From assembly GCA_016703105.1 (NCBI GenBank), contig JADJCS010000004.1:248001-312000 (forward strand): DNA of 64,000 nt, in the 5' to 3' direction. The position numbers and the translations under genes were made by a program. The notes beneath the pieces are model-generated. The model saw only the letters and a list, made by a program, of their open reading frames with translations, was not told the origin of the DNA and did not search any database. This DNA comes from Flavobacteriales bacterium (GTDB taxonomy: Bacteria > Bacteroidota > Bacteroidia > Flavobacteriales_F > PHOS-HE28). Every line of letters begins with the position of its first letter. The stretch's first letter is position 1. Of the stretch, positions 8,263 to 19,682 are shown piece by piece.

Positions 8263-9197
8263 GGGTCCTGTTCTCCATAGCGATCCTCCTTCTCGCCAAC
8301 GCGATGCATGGACAGCAAGTGCCGCAGTACACGCAGAACGTGTTCAACTACTTCAGCATCAACCCGGCGGTCGCGGGCAGCAAGGATTGCGTGGATGTGC
8401 GCCTCGGTTTCCGTAAGCAGTGGGTCGGCTTCGAGAACGCACCGACGACCGGTTGGGCCAGTGTGCATGCTACCATACGGAACAAGAAGAAGCCTTATGT
8501 GACCGGCAAACACGGCATTGGCGGGGCAGTGGAGGCGGACGACACGGGCCCTTTGGGCTACACCCTGGTCCACCTCGCATATGCCTACCACGTTCGATTG
8601 AACCGGGGTTACTACATGGCACTAGGCCTCTTCGCCGGGGTGAAGCAGCAGAAGTTCGATGTAGGAAGAGTAACGCTTGCGGACTACAATGACCCTGTGC
8701 TGAACAGCAAGGGGAGCACCTTCGTGGTACCCATGATCGCGCCGGGGATGTGGGTCTATAGCAACACATGGTGGCTCGGTCTCAGTGTCCACCAATTGCT
8801 GAACAACCGGATGACCGGGATAGGTATCGATTCACGCACCACGGGCCACTACTTCTTGAGCGGTGGTTACCGATGGCGGATCGGCAAGAAGACCTCGGTC
8901 ACGCCGAGCAGCTTGATCAAACTATCCCCCGGCGCACCGCTGGCTTTCGATGTGAACGCGATGATCGAGTGGGACCGCAAGTTGGGCTTTGGAGTGAGCT
9001 ACCGCAACCAGGACGCCATAGCCCTCATGATCAAGCTCGGGTTCTTGAAGTTCTTCAGCCTGGGCTATAGCTACGACATCACCACCTCGCCGTTGCGGGT
9101 GGCGAGTTCCAATACGCACGAGATCATTCTGGGCATCACGCCCTGCATACCGGTCGACCCCAGCAAGCGCATTGTGCGCTGCCCCATCTTCGAATAG
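8259..9197 (+). CDS. PorP/SprF family T9SS outer membrane protein (copy 1)
   Basis: Encodes 312 residues: signal peptide MRVLFSIAILLLANAMHGQ, then family landmarks VPQYTQNVFNYFSINPAVAGSKD, the RKQWVGFENAP block, an amphipathic beta-strand body, and the near-terminal GYSYDITTSPLRVASSNTHEIILGI. Such proteins are 14-stranded-type outer-membrane barrels that help secrete or anchor a neighbouring type B cargo; Flavobacterium SprF is needed for SprB. The start overlaps the stop of the upstream cargo gene, and the giant SprB-like gene starts 7 bp later. Confidence 0.93.
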   Translation: MRVLFSIAILLLANAMHGQQVPQYTQNVFNYFSINPAVAGSKDCVDVRLGFRKQWVGFENAPTTGWASVHATIRNKKKPYVTGKHGIGGAVEADDTGPLGYTLVHLAYAYHVRLNRGYYMALGLFAGVKQQKFDVGRVTLADYNDPVLNSKGSTFVVPMIAPGMWVYSNTWWLGLSVHQLLNNRMTGIGIDSRTTGHYFLSGGYRWRIGKKTSVTPSSLIKLSPGAPLAFDVNAMIEWDRKLGFGVSYRNQDAIALMIKLGFLKFFSLGYSYDITTSPLRVASSNTHEIILGITPCIPVDPSKRIVRCPIFE

Positions 9198-9203
9198 GAA
9201 CCC

Positions 9204-12200
9204 ATGCCGCACCACCCTCACCACCCCCTCCGTCGCGCGATGTTGATGCTCGCAGCGGTCCTGCTCCCTGCTGCCTTGTGCGCCCAGGTCCTCAAGCATT
9301 GGGTAGGTGGTGCCGGTGCCTGGAGCGAAGCCGCGCACTGGTCCTTGAGCCCCGCTGGTCCGGGCGGAGCGGGTATGCCGCGCGCCAACGAGGATGTACT
9401 GATCGCCCCCGGAACACCGATCTCCATCACGCTCGACGGCGTTGCGGAATGTCGGGACCTTCGGGTGGATGCGCGCCATGCGGAACTCACCGTGATAGGC
9501 GCCGTCGGGAACGATCTCCATATACACGGTGGTTGGGTGATGGCAGGTGAAGTGGATTGGAAGCCGCACGGCCAGATGATGCTGAACGCCCGCAACGCGG
9601 CCGTGATCGACCTGCATGGGATCGTACTTCAGAGCGATGTGGTGCTGGAGGGCTCGGGCACCTGGGATCAAATGAGCGCGTTCGTGCAGGCACAGGGAAC
9701 TTCGTTCGTACTGCGGCGCGGAACGATGCGCACCAACGGTGGGATCGTGCGGGGTGGCCTGTGGCGTGCGGAAGGGAACGGGGCGAAACAACTGGAAGCG
9801 CAGGGTTCCATATTCCTGGTTGAGGGGTTCGAGCCGCAAGGCTTCGGGAAAATGGACGACCCCGGAACTGCCACGGTGATGGTCGCAGGGAACGCGCGGC
9901 ACTGGGACGGTACGCTGATGGGCGAGGAGGAACTGATGCGTTCCGCGGTGAACTGCGGCACCGGAGCGGGCCAGATCCCTTTCACGGTGAACGCCAGTGT
10001 ACTGAGCAACTACAATGGCTTTGGCGTGAGCTGCAACGGTGTTTGTGATGCCACCGTGACGGTGGTCGCTCAAGGTGGCACAGGCAATTTCGCCTACCAA
10101 TGGCAGGGTGGGGGCCCTACCACACCGACCTGGGCGAACACCTGCGCTGGCAACAAGTTGGTGATCGTGACGGACGTGGGTCAGAACGTAGGCTGCTTCG
10201 CCACGGTGCTGGTTACACCACCCCCACCGCTCGGCGTCATCTTCTTCGGCCTGAACCCACCCACGTGCGCGAGTTCCTGCAATGGCACGGCGGTCACCTT
10301 CCCCGGCGGCGGTACCGGATTCGGGTATGTGTACGATTGGAACAACGGAACGGAGAGCGATCCGAACCCCACGCAACTGTGCGCCGGCGTGAACACGCTG
10401 GAGCTCACGGATGCCAACAACTGCGTGTTCGATACCACGTTCACGATCGACCTGCTCCCGCTCGATGTACAGTTCCAGTCAGCGGACGCCTCGTGCGCGG
10501 GCGATTGCGATGGATCGGCTTCGGTGGTCGTGAGTGGAGGGACACCCGGCTACACTTACAACTGGGAACCTGGCGCACCGGCCGGGGACGGCACTCCGTC
10601 GGTTACCGGTCTATGCGCTGGCAACTATACGCTCACGGTGGCCGATGCGAACGGCTGCGACACCACGCTGGCTTTCGCCATCCTGCAGCCACCGCCCATC
10701 GTGCCCAACCTCGTTGCAACCTCCTCGACTTGTGCGGACGCATGCACCGGCACGGCGACCTCCAGCCCGGCCGGTGCGCTCGGCCCGTTCACGTTCTTAT
10801 GGTCCCCCGCACCACCCATCGGTCAAGGGACGAACGCGGCGAGCGGTCTCTGTCCAGGTCCTTGGAGCGTGCTGATCACCGATCAGGCGTCCGGATGCGA
10901 TACCACCGTTGCGTTCATCATCACCTCACCGCCGCCGATCGTTCCGAACCTCACGACGACCGATGCTACGTGCGCGAATAGTTGCGACGGGACCGCAACC
11001 GCAAGCCCGACCGGGGGCGATCCGGGATATACGTTCCTCTGGACCCCGGCGCCCGGCGCGGGCCAAGGCACCCCGAACGCGACGGGGCTTTGCCCGGGTA
11101 ACTATACGTTATTGATCACCGATGTAGCAGGGTGCGATACACTGGTGCCCTTCACTATCAATGCTCCGCCACCGTTGAACGCGTTGATCACATCACACCG
11201 ATCAGTTGCGCAGGTGCCTGTGATGGAGCCGCGGATGTCCTCGTATCAGGCGGTGTCCCACCGTATTCGTTCACATGGACGCCCGTTCCGCCGAGCGGGC
11301 AAGGAACGCCGAACGTGTCCGACCTGTGTGCGGGTAACTGGTCGGTGTTGATCGCGGATGCCAATGGCTGCGATACCACGATCGCGTTCACATTGACGGA
11401 ACCTCCGCCACTGGATGTGATCTCTTCGCAAACGAACGTCTCATGCGGTGGCTTTTGCGATGGTACCGCCACGGTTGTCGTGACCGGGGGAACACCTGCT
11501 TACACCTACGTCTGGACCCCTGCGCCTGGCGCAGGGCAAGGCACTCCGAACGCCACGGGCCTTTGCGCTGCAGCATATTCCGTGTTGATCACCGATGCGA
11601 ACGGTTGCACGGTAACGGTTCCGTTCACGATCCTCGACGCGGTCCCCCTGCAGCTATCGCTGAACGTACAGCCCGCGAGCTGCCCAGGCGTATGTGATGG
11701 AAGTGCGGGGGTGATCGTTACCGGTGGTGTTCAACCGTACATCTATACGTGGTCACCGGCACCGGGCGGAGGGCAAGGCACGCCGAACGCTACTGGGTCT
11801 GTGCCCTGGCCCATACTTGCTCACCGTGGCTGATGCTGTCGGCTGCGATACCACGATCGCGTTCACGATCGATGCGCCTGAAGCGATCCTGCCGAACGAG
11901 ACGGTGCTGCCTTTGACATGTGCGAATGATTGCAATGGGGCCGTTCTGCTGTCCCCTTCCGGCGGAACCGGCGTGTACACCTACGTATGGACACCCGTTC
12001 CGCCGAACGGCCAGGGCCAGGATCAGGCCACTGGTTTGTGCGCCGGCACTTGGAGCGTGACGATCACTTCCGGTGCGTGCGACACCACATTGACCATCGA
12101 TCTGATCGCACCTCCGCCACTGGATGTGCAACTGGTGATCGACTCCCTGAGCTGCACCGGCGATTGTGACGCGGAGGTGACGGCGAACGTGACCGGCGGC

Positions 12201-15200
12201 CTGCCCGCTTATGTATATGTGTGGGATCCACCGCCGCCGGTAGGCCAGGGCACACCGACAGCGAGCGGTTATTGCGCGGGCAACTACACGCTTACTGTAA
12301 CCGATGCCGCGGGATGCGATACGACGATCGCCTTCACCATCATAGATCCGCTGCCACTTGATCTGCAGGTGTTGACCACGGAGGCGAGCTGCGGAGGTGC
12401 CTGCGACGGCACTGTCACCGCGACCTTGTTGAACGCGACCGGTCCTGTGGTGTACGATTGGCAGCCCCCTCCCGGCGCAGGTCAGGGTACTCCTGCGGTC
12501 TCCGGTCTCTGTCCGGGTGCGTACACAGTGGTTGCTACGGATTCATTGGGTTGTGATGTGAGCGTCTCCTTCACTATTTCGACGCCTTCCGGAATTGTTG
12601 CAACGGCCCAGGTCACCCCAGCAACGTGCGCAAGCATTTGTGATGGTGCGATCGACCTCACCGTGACCGGCGGAGTGCCCTCCTACACCTATGCTTGGAC
12701 GCCGACCCCGCCGCAAGGGGATGGCACAGCGAACGTGTTCGGCCTTTGCGCCGGTGATTGGACGGTAGTGATCAGCGATCAAGCGCAATGTGATACGGTG
12801 CTCATCATCAACGTGCCAGCACCACCGGCGATCGCTGCTGTTCTCACTGCAACGAACGAAACCTGCAACGGTCCTTGTGACGGCACGGCCTCGGTCCAGG
12901 CGAGTGGTGGGCAGCCCGGGTACACTTTCGTTTGGGCCCCGCAGCCACCGGTGGGCCAGGGAACGGCCAACGCGACCGGCCTTTGCGCGGGCAATTGGGC
13001 GGTCACCGTGTCCGACCAAGGTGGTTGCGATACCACCATCACGTTCACGATACTCCCCGAGCAGCCGATCGATCCGGGGCTGGTTTTGGTGGAAGGGATC
13101 TGCTACGACGAATGCCAAGGCACCGCCACAGTGAACCCGACCGGAGGATCGGCCCCGTACACCATATTGTGGACGCCCGCTCCGGGTGGAGGTCAAGGCA
13201 CACCGACCGCTACCGGACTTTGCCAGGGAATTTATACGGTGACCGTGACGGACGCGGTGGGATGTGATACCACCGTGAGCTTCGATGTGGTGAAGCCACC
13301 ACCTATCGCGCCCAGCCTGAACATCGGCAACGAGACATGCGACGGCCCTTGCACCGGCGCTGCGGCGGTGTTCCCCACAGGTGGCACTGGTAGCACATAT
13401 ACGTTCCTATGGCAACCAGCTCCTGGAGGTGGTCAGGGAACGAACATCGCGACCGGTCTATGCGCGGGCATCACTTATTCGATCACCGTTACGGATTCAG
13501 TGGGTTGCGACACCACGGAGACCTTCACGATCCAGCCGTTCGTACCGATCCTTGCGAACATCAGCAGCACACCGGTGACGTGCGCGGGGCAATGCGATGG
13601 CACGGCCACGGCAGGCCCCACCGGCGGCGACCCACCTTATGCGTACGCTTGGTCACCCGCACCTGGTGCTGGGCAGGGAACGCCTTTCGTCTCGGGCCTT
13701 TGCGCGGGTGTTTATAGCGTCACCATTACGGACTTCTACCTCTGCGATACCACCGTAACGGTGTTGATCACGGGCCCCTCGGCGATCGATCCCGTAGCGT
13801 CAGTGGGCATGGTGAGCTGTGCGGGCGCATGTGACGGCGATATCGTGTTGAACCCGACCGGAGGGACCGGCAACTTCCAGTTCCTATGGAACCCTGTACC
13901 ACCGAACGGCCAAGGCACCAACGCGGCGTTCAACCTCTGTCCGGGCATCTATGCGGTGACGATCACCGATGACAACGGGTGCGATACGACAGCCTCCTTC
14001 CTCATTGCGGAACCGGCACCGTTGATCCTGAACACCTTGAGCGTGCCGAGCGAATGCCAGGTATGCATCGGCGAGGCTGCGGCGAACGCTTCCGGAGGCA
14101 CCTCACCGTACACGTATGCCTGGACCGATCAAGGAGGCAACGCCATAGGTGCCGACAGTGCGCTCTTCAACCTCTGTGCGGGTGTATACACCGTGCTCGT
14201 CACGGATGCGGCCGGATGCCAGATCTCAGCGGCTGTGCCGATCACCGATAGCGATGGAGAGGTGCTCACCATCACGGATGGATCGACCACTTGTCCCTCT
14301 ACTTGCGACGGAGAAGTGAGCGTGCAGTACGTGTGCGGCGATCCACCTTGCACAGTGCTCTGGTTCGATGCGTTCGGAACGGACATCAGCCAACCGATGG
14401 ACACGGCCTCGAACCTGTGTCCGGGCATGTACCTCGTGGAGGTGACGAACGCTTCAGGCTGCGTGAGCATTGACACGGCCTACGTCGTAGGACCCGCACC
14501 CATCGTCGCGAACTTGAGCAGCACACCTGTGACCTGCGCGGGGCAGTGCGATGGGACCGCAACCGTAGGCCCGACGGGTGGTGTTGGTCCGTACACATTC
14601 GATTGGACCCCGGACCCGCCCAACTTGGACGGCACCCCGCAAGCCACGGGTCTCTGCGCCGGTGTGTACGATGTACTGATCACCGACCAGCGCGGATGCG
14701 ATACGTTGGTGGGCGTATTGATCCTCGGGCCACAGCCGATCGCCGCGAACGCCACGGTCGATCCGGTGAGCTGCGCCGGATCCTGCGATGCCAGCATCGT
14801 TCTGAACGCACAGGGCGGTAGTGGTACGCTCACCTATTTCTGGAGCCCTGTGCCACCGAACGGGCAGGGCACGATCAGCGCTTTCAACCTGTGTCCCGGC
14901 AACTGGGCGGTCACGGTCGCCGATGCGTTCGCGTGCGACAGTACCTTTTCTTTCACCATTGCCGATCCGCCGGCACTCGTGCTTGCAGGTACCAGCACAG
15001 AGAGCCAATGCCAGGTGTGCAATGGAACGGTGACAGTGGATATCACTGGGGGAGTGCCCGCCTATCAGATCGCATGGACCGATGCTGGTGGCAATACCAT
15101 CGGCAATGCACCAACCTTGGCCGGCCTTTGCGCGGGGTTGTACACCGTGACGGTGACGGATGCGAGCGGTTGTAGTGCGCAGTTGTTGGTGCCGGTGGAA

Positions 15201-18200
15201 GATGCGAACGGGGAGACCCTTGTCACTGCGGACGGACAGACCACCTGTGCGAACACGTGCGATGGACAGGTCAGTGTGCAGTTCATCTGCAATGCGCCGC
15301 CTTGCGGGGTGGTATGGGTGAACTCACTGGGCGATACCCTTGGGACCAATACGCTTTCGATCGACAGTTTGTGCAGTGGTGATTACTACGTACTCGTCAC
15401 CAACGGACCGGGTTGTTTGAGCATCGACACCGCCACGGTCGCACCCGGATCCGCGCTCGTGCCGAACTTGAGCACGACACCGGTGAGTTGTGCGGGTACT
15501 TGTGATGGCACTGCGACGGTGGGCCCCACCGGCGGCACCGGGCCGTACACGTTCAACTGGGCCCCGGATCCGATCACAGGCGACGGAACCGCGCAGGCGA
15601 GCGGATTGTGCGCTGGCGCGTACGATGTGTTGATCACGGATCAAGGCACGGGGTGCGATACGCTCGTGGGCGTGTTGATCCTGGAGCCGCAACCATTGAC
15701 GGTGAACGCGACGATCGTCGATGCACCGTGCGCTGGCGTGTGCGCTGGTAGTATCGTGGTGAACGTGCAAGGTGGTACGCCTGCTTACACCTATGCGTGG
15801 ACACCCGTACCCGCGAACGGTGATAGCACCAATGCCGCCTTCGGCCTTTGCGCGGGCAACTACACGCTCCTTGTTTCGGACGCGAACGGATGCGATATGA
15901 CACTTACCTACACCGTCGCCGAACCGCTACCGCTGGTCGTGAGCACGACCACCGTACCGAGCGAATGCGGATCATGCATCGGCGAAGCGAGCGCGCAGGT
16001 GAGCGGTGGAACAGCGCCCTACAGCTACTTGTGGACGCTCTCGGGCGTTCCGGTGAGCAACGATAGTTCGGTCACCGGTCTGTGCGCGGGATCTTACGTC
16101 CTGTTGGTGCAGGATGGCAACGGTTGTCAGGCGCAGCAGGTCTTGGTGCCGATCAGCGATAGCAATGGTGAAGTGCTCACCGTGACCGACGACATCACGA
16201 GTTGTCCGGGAGTATGTGATGGCGAGGTAGCAGTGTCCTTCAACTGCAGCGATCCGCCCTGCACGTTGATCTGGACCGATGATCTCGGGATCGATCTGAA
16301 CGAGCCCGCGAGCGTGGTGGACAGCCTGTGCGTCGGAACCATTTTCGCAGTGGTCACCAATGCCTCGGGTTGCATCAGCATCGAAGCGGCCACGGTCACG
16401 GAGCCTCTTCCGATCGTGGCGAACCTGAGCACCTCCCCCGCCTCATGTGCAGGAACTTGCGACGGAGCCGCGACGGTGTCGCCCACGGGTGGCCTTCCGC
16501 CCTTCACGTACGATTGGGTCCCGGATCCACCCAATGGCGATGGAACCACGCAAGCCACGGGCCTTTGCGCGGGCAACTACGACCTCCTGATCACCGATTC
16601 GCTCGGGTGCTCGTTGCTGCTTGGTGTGCTGATCACCGAACCGCCGCCGGTAACGGCCACCGCTGTGGTGACACCGATCACATGCAACGGAGCTTGCGAT
16701 GCCACCATCGTGGTGACACCGGCGGGCGGCAATGGTGTGTACACCTATGATTGGACACCGGATCCGCCGAACGGCGATGGCACCAACGCGGCGTTCGATC
16801 TATGCGCCGCCACATGGCAAGTGCTGGTCGCGGACAGCAATGGATGCGACACGACCTACTCGTTCACCATCACGGATCCACCGTTGTTCGAAGGTGTGCT
16901 CACGACGGTGGACAATCTCTGCTTCGGCGATTGCGTCGGCACCGCGAGCGTTGCGCTCACCGGTGGAATAGCACCATACACGATCGTCTGGACCGACGCG
17001 GGTGGCACCGCCATCGCGCAGGACACCGTTGCGATCGGAGCACTTTGCGCGGGCGACTACACCATGACGGCAACGGATTCGAGCGGATGTGTGTTGAGCC
17101 TGCCGTTCACCATCACGGAAGGAGCGCCGATCGATCCCGGCTTCACGTTCACCAATGAGACCTGTCTTGGTCCCTGCGATGGTACCGCGACCGTTTCACC
17201 TACCGGCGGCGTGGGCGGGTTCAGCTTCTTATGGCAACCGCAACCGGGCACCGGGCAAGGCACTGCTCAGGCCGGTGGTTTGTGTCCCGGGATTTGGAGC
17301 GTGCTGATCGCCGATTCCTTGGGATGTGATACCATGGTGAGCTTCACCGTCCTTCCCTTCGCGCCGATACTTCCGAACGCCACGATCACCGACGTACTAT
17401 GCAACAGCGCATGCAACGGCACCATCATACTGGCGCCTACCGGTGGCTTCGGCAACTACACTTACCTGTGGTCACCTCCACCACCGATCGGGCAGGGTAC
17501 CGAAGAAGTGAGCGGCCTGTGCGCGGGCGGTTGGACGGTGACCATTACGGACGGTATCGGATGCGATACCACGGTGACCTTCACCATTGTCGAACCGCCT
17601 GCGCTCACCGTGCAGATCGACCAAGTGGCACCGGCGAGTTGCAACACGGCCAATGATGGCGCTATCGCGATCACCTTCAGCGGTGGGGTCGGCGGCATCA
17701 CGGTCGCCTGGGCTGGGCCCAATGGGTTCACCTCCGCGCAGGAGGATCCGACGGGATTGTTCCCTGGTCTCTACACTGTGATCGTGACAGATGCGAACGG
17801 TTGCACAGCTACGGCGAACGCCACCGTGGATGCACTTGTGACGGTCCTCGCCGCTGCGGGTTCGGACCAGATCGTATGTGCTGGTGGTGCCATAGTGCTC
17901 GATGGCAGTGCGAGCACCGGTTCGGGCACTGTGACCTGGACGGATGCACAGAACAACGTTGTAGGCGACACGCTGATCACCACGCTCAACGGCCTTCCCC
18001 CCGGATCCTACGTTTTCACGTTGACCTTGACCGATGGGCTTTGCACATCACAGGACCAAGTGGCGGTGACCGTTCTGGACCTACCTATCGCCGACGCGGG
18101 TGCGGACCGTACCATCGTGATCACCCAGGGAACGGCGCTCGGTGGCGATCCGAGCGGTCCGCCGGGTTCCATTTACGTCTGGCAGCCGGATAGTCTTCTC

Positions 18201-18590
18201 AACGACCCGACCACGGCGAACCCGCTTACCGCGCCGGAGGAGACCACCTGGTTCATTCTCACCGTGACCGCGCCGAACGGTTGCGTGGATGTGGATTCGG
18301 TGCTCGTGACCGTGGTTCCGGAGATCGTGATCCCCAGTGGGTTCACTCCGAACGGCGATGGGTGGAACGACACTTGGCAGCTCGATCAGATCGACCAATT
18401 CCCAGAAGCGGAAGTGGAGGTTTACAGCCGTTGGGGCGAACTACTGTTCCAGAGCGTGGGCTATAAGACGCCTTGGGACGGCACTTACAACGGTGGGCTC
18501 GTTCCTGTAGGCACGTACTACTATGCCATCCGGTTGAACCATCCGGATTTCCCAGACCCGTACACCGGTCCGCTCACCGTGATCCGCTGA
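9204..18590 (+). CDS. giant SprB-like repeat adhesin, two compensating frameshifts
   Basis: Secreted surface protein of about 3128 residues if two single-base indels are corrected. As given, translation from 9204 stops at 11351. The homologous reading moves to another frame at about 11184-11186 (one base missing) and returns at a GGG run, 11795-11797 (one base extra). Order: signal peptide; a beta-helix-like region (about 25-270, KHWVGGAGAWSEAAHWSLS); about 33 SprB-type repeats of 70-80 residues, each with CxGxCDGxA, GGxPxYTYxW, GLCAGxYxVxxTDxxGCDTT; an Ig/PKD-like stretch; and a type B sorting domain (GFTPNGDGWNDTWQL, YSRWGELLFQS, PWDGTYNGG). It lies between two PorP/SprF genes. By analogy with SprB it may serve gliding or adhesion; this is inferred. 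Confidence 0.85.
13563..16427 (+). repeat. three tandem copies of a 954-957 bp super-repeat
   Basis: Within the SprB-like gene, a block of four SprB modules recurs three times, with matching points at 13563, 14517, 15471 and the next block at 16428 (periods 954, 954 and 957 bp, i.e. 318/318/319 codons). Each block has the same order: CAGxCDGTATxGPTGG module, CAGxCDxxIVLN module, a short SECQxCxGxA module, and a TTCPxTCDGEVSV module with a CxxPPC insertion. The copies have diverged, so the duplications are not very recent. Confidence 0.85.
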
Positions 18591-18594
18591 TCCC

Positions 18595-19536
18595 ATGACC
18601 ATGCGACACACGCTCCTTCTTCCGCTCTTGCTCCTGGCCATGGTGCCGTTGCGGGCGCAACAGTTGCCGCAGCTCAGCCAATACGTGAGCAACGACTATC
18701 TCTACAATCCATCGGTGGCCGGTAGCCGCCCGTGGTTCGAAATGCGCAGCGCCCATCGCTACCAATGGGTGGGGATCCAGGATGCGCCACGGACGTTCAT
18801 GTTGAGCGCTACTACGCCGATCGGTGCGCGCATGGGCCTAGGGGGCTTCTTGTTCACCGATCATGTGGGTCCTACACGCCGCACCGGCTTCCAACTTACT
18901 TACGCCTATCATCTAAGGATCACGGAAGACCTGCGTTTGGCGCTGTCCTTGTCCGGTGGGCTCGTGCAGTTCCTCATCGACGGCTCCAAGATCACCTTCC
19001 ACGATGGCTACGATCCAGTGATGGACGACCAACTGCGTGGGGACGTGCTGCCCGATGCCACCTTCGCGTTCTTGCTGTACCATCCTAAATTCTGGTTCGG
19101 GGCTACGGCGCCACAACTGTTCCAGAACAAGATCTACTTCTTCGACCAGCAGGACCAAAGCCTAAGCCGACTGGAAAGGCACTATTTCGCCACGGGAGGG
19201 TACCGCGCAAAGCTCGGTGAGGATCTGAGCCTTGAACCATCATTCCTCGTAAAATACGTCAACCCCGTTCCACCGAAGATCGATCTGAACCTGACCCTGC
19301 GTTACAAGGACGTTCTATGGATCGGTGGCGGCTGGCGCTCCAATGATGCGATACCATTAATGGTGGGGTGCTGGGTGAAAAAGATGTTCCAGTTCGGTTA
19401 CTCCTATGACCTGACAACCACCGGGTTGAGCCAGTACGCCCAAGGCACCCATGAGGTCATGCTGGGCATCACATTCAGCAAGGAGCGCCCAGGTCCGTTG
19501 GTCAATTCCGCAGTTCCGGCTCCGGTGACCCCGTGA
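18595..19536 (+). CDS. PorP/SprF family T9SS outer membrane protein (copy 2)
   Basis: Encodes 313 residues, starting 4 bp after the SprB-like stop. Signal peptide MTMRHTLLLPLLLLAMVPLRAQ; then LPQLSQYVSNDYLYNPSVAGSRP, HRYQWVGIQDAPRTF, a beta-barrel body and the family C-terminal block FGYSYDLTTTGLSQYAQGTHEVMLGI. A second in-frame ATG at 18601 is also possible. Position directly after the giant adhesin matches sprF after sprB, so it is the probable dedicated partner of that adhesin. It ends the first transcription unit; 146 bp without an evident terminator separate it from the next adhesin. Confidence 0.93.
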   Translation: MTMRHTLLLPLLLLAMVPLRAQQLPQLSQYVSNDYLYNPSVAGSRPWFEMRSAHRYQWVGIQDAPRTFMLSATTPIGARMGLGGFLFTDHVGPTRRTGFQLTYAYHLRITEDLRLALSLSGGLVQFLIDGSKITFHDGYDPVMDDQLRGDVLPDATFAFLLYHPKFWFGATAPQLFQNKIYFFDQQDQSLSRLERHYFATGGYRAKLGEDLSLEPSFLVKYVNPVPPKIDLNLTLRYKDVLWIGGGWRSNDAIPLMVGCWVKKMFQFGYSYDLTTTGLSQYAQGTHEVMLGITFSKERPGPLVNSAVPAPVTP

Positions 19537-19682
19537 GCCGACGTCCATAAAGGCCACACGGTCGTAGCCCGCCCGTAGGTTGTCGTTCAGCGGCAATAAC
19601 CCGGCGAAATGCCTGAAAGTACGGGCTTTCTGCGGCTGCTTCATCGTAAATTGCGCGCCTCTCAAGTAGATAGCGAGGCGAG

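Noticed and set aside
8922..10376. A 484-codon frame on the minus strand
   Set aside because: Opposite to a PorP/SprF gene and the adhesin N-terminus; no family features.
11184..11797. Programmed ribosomal frameshifting in the SprB-like gene
   Set aside because: The first site has no slippery heptamer, and two shifts in opposite directions would both be needed; indels are simpler.
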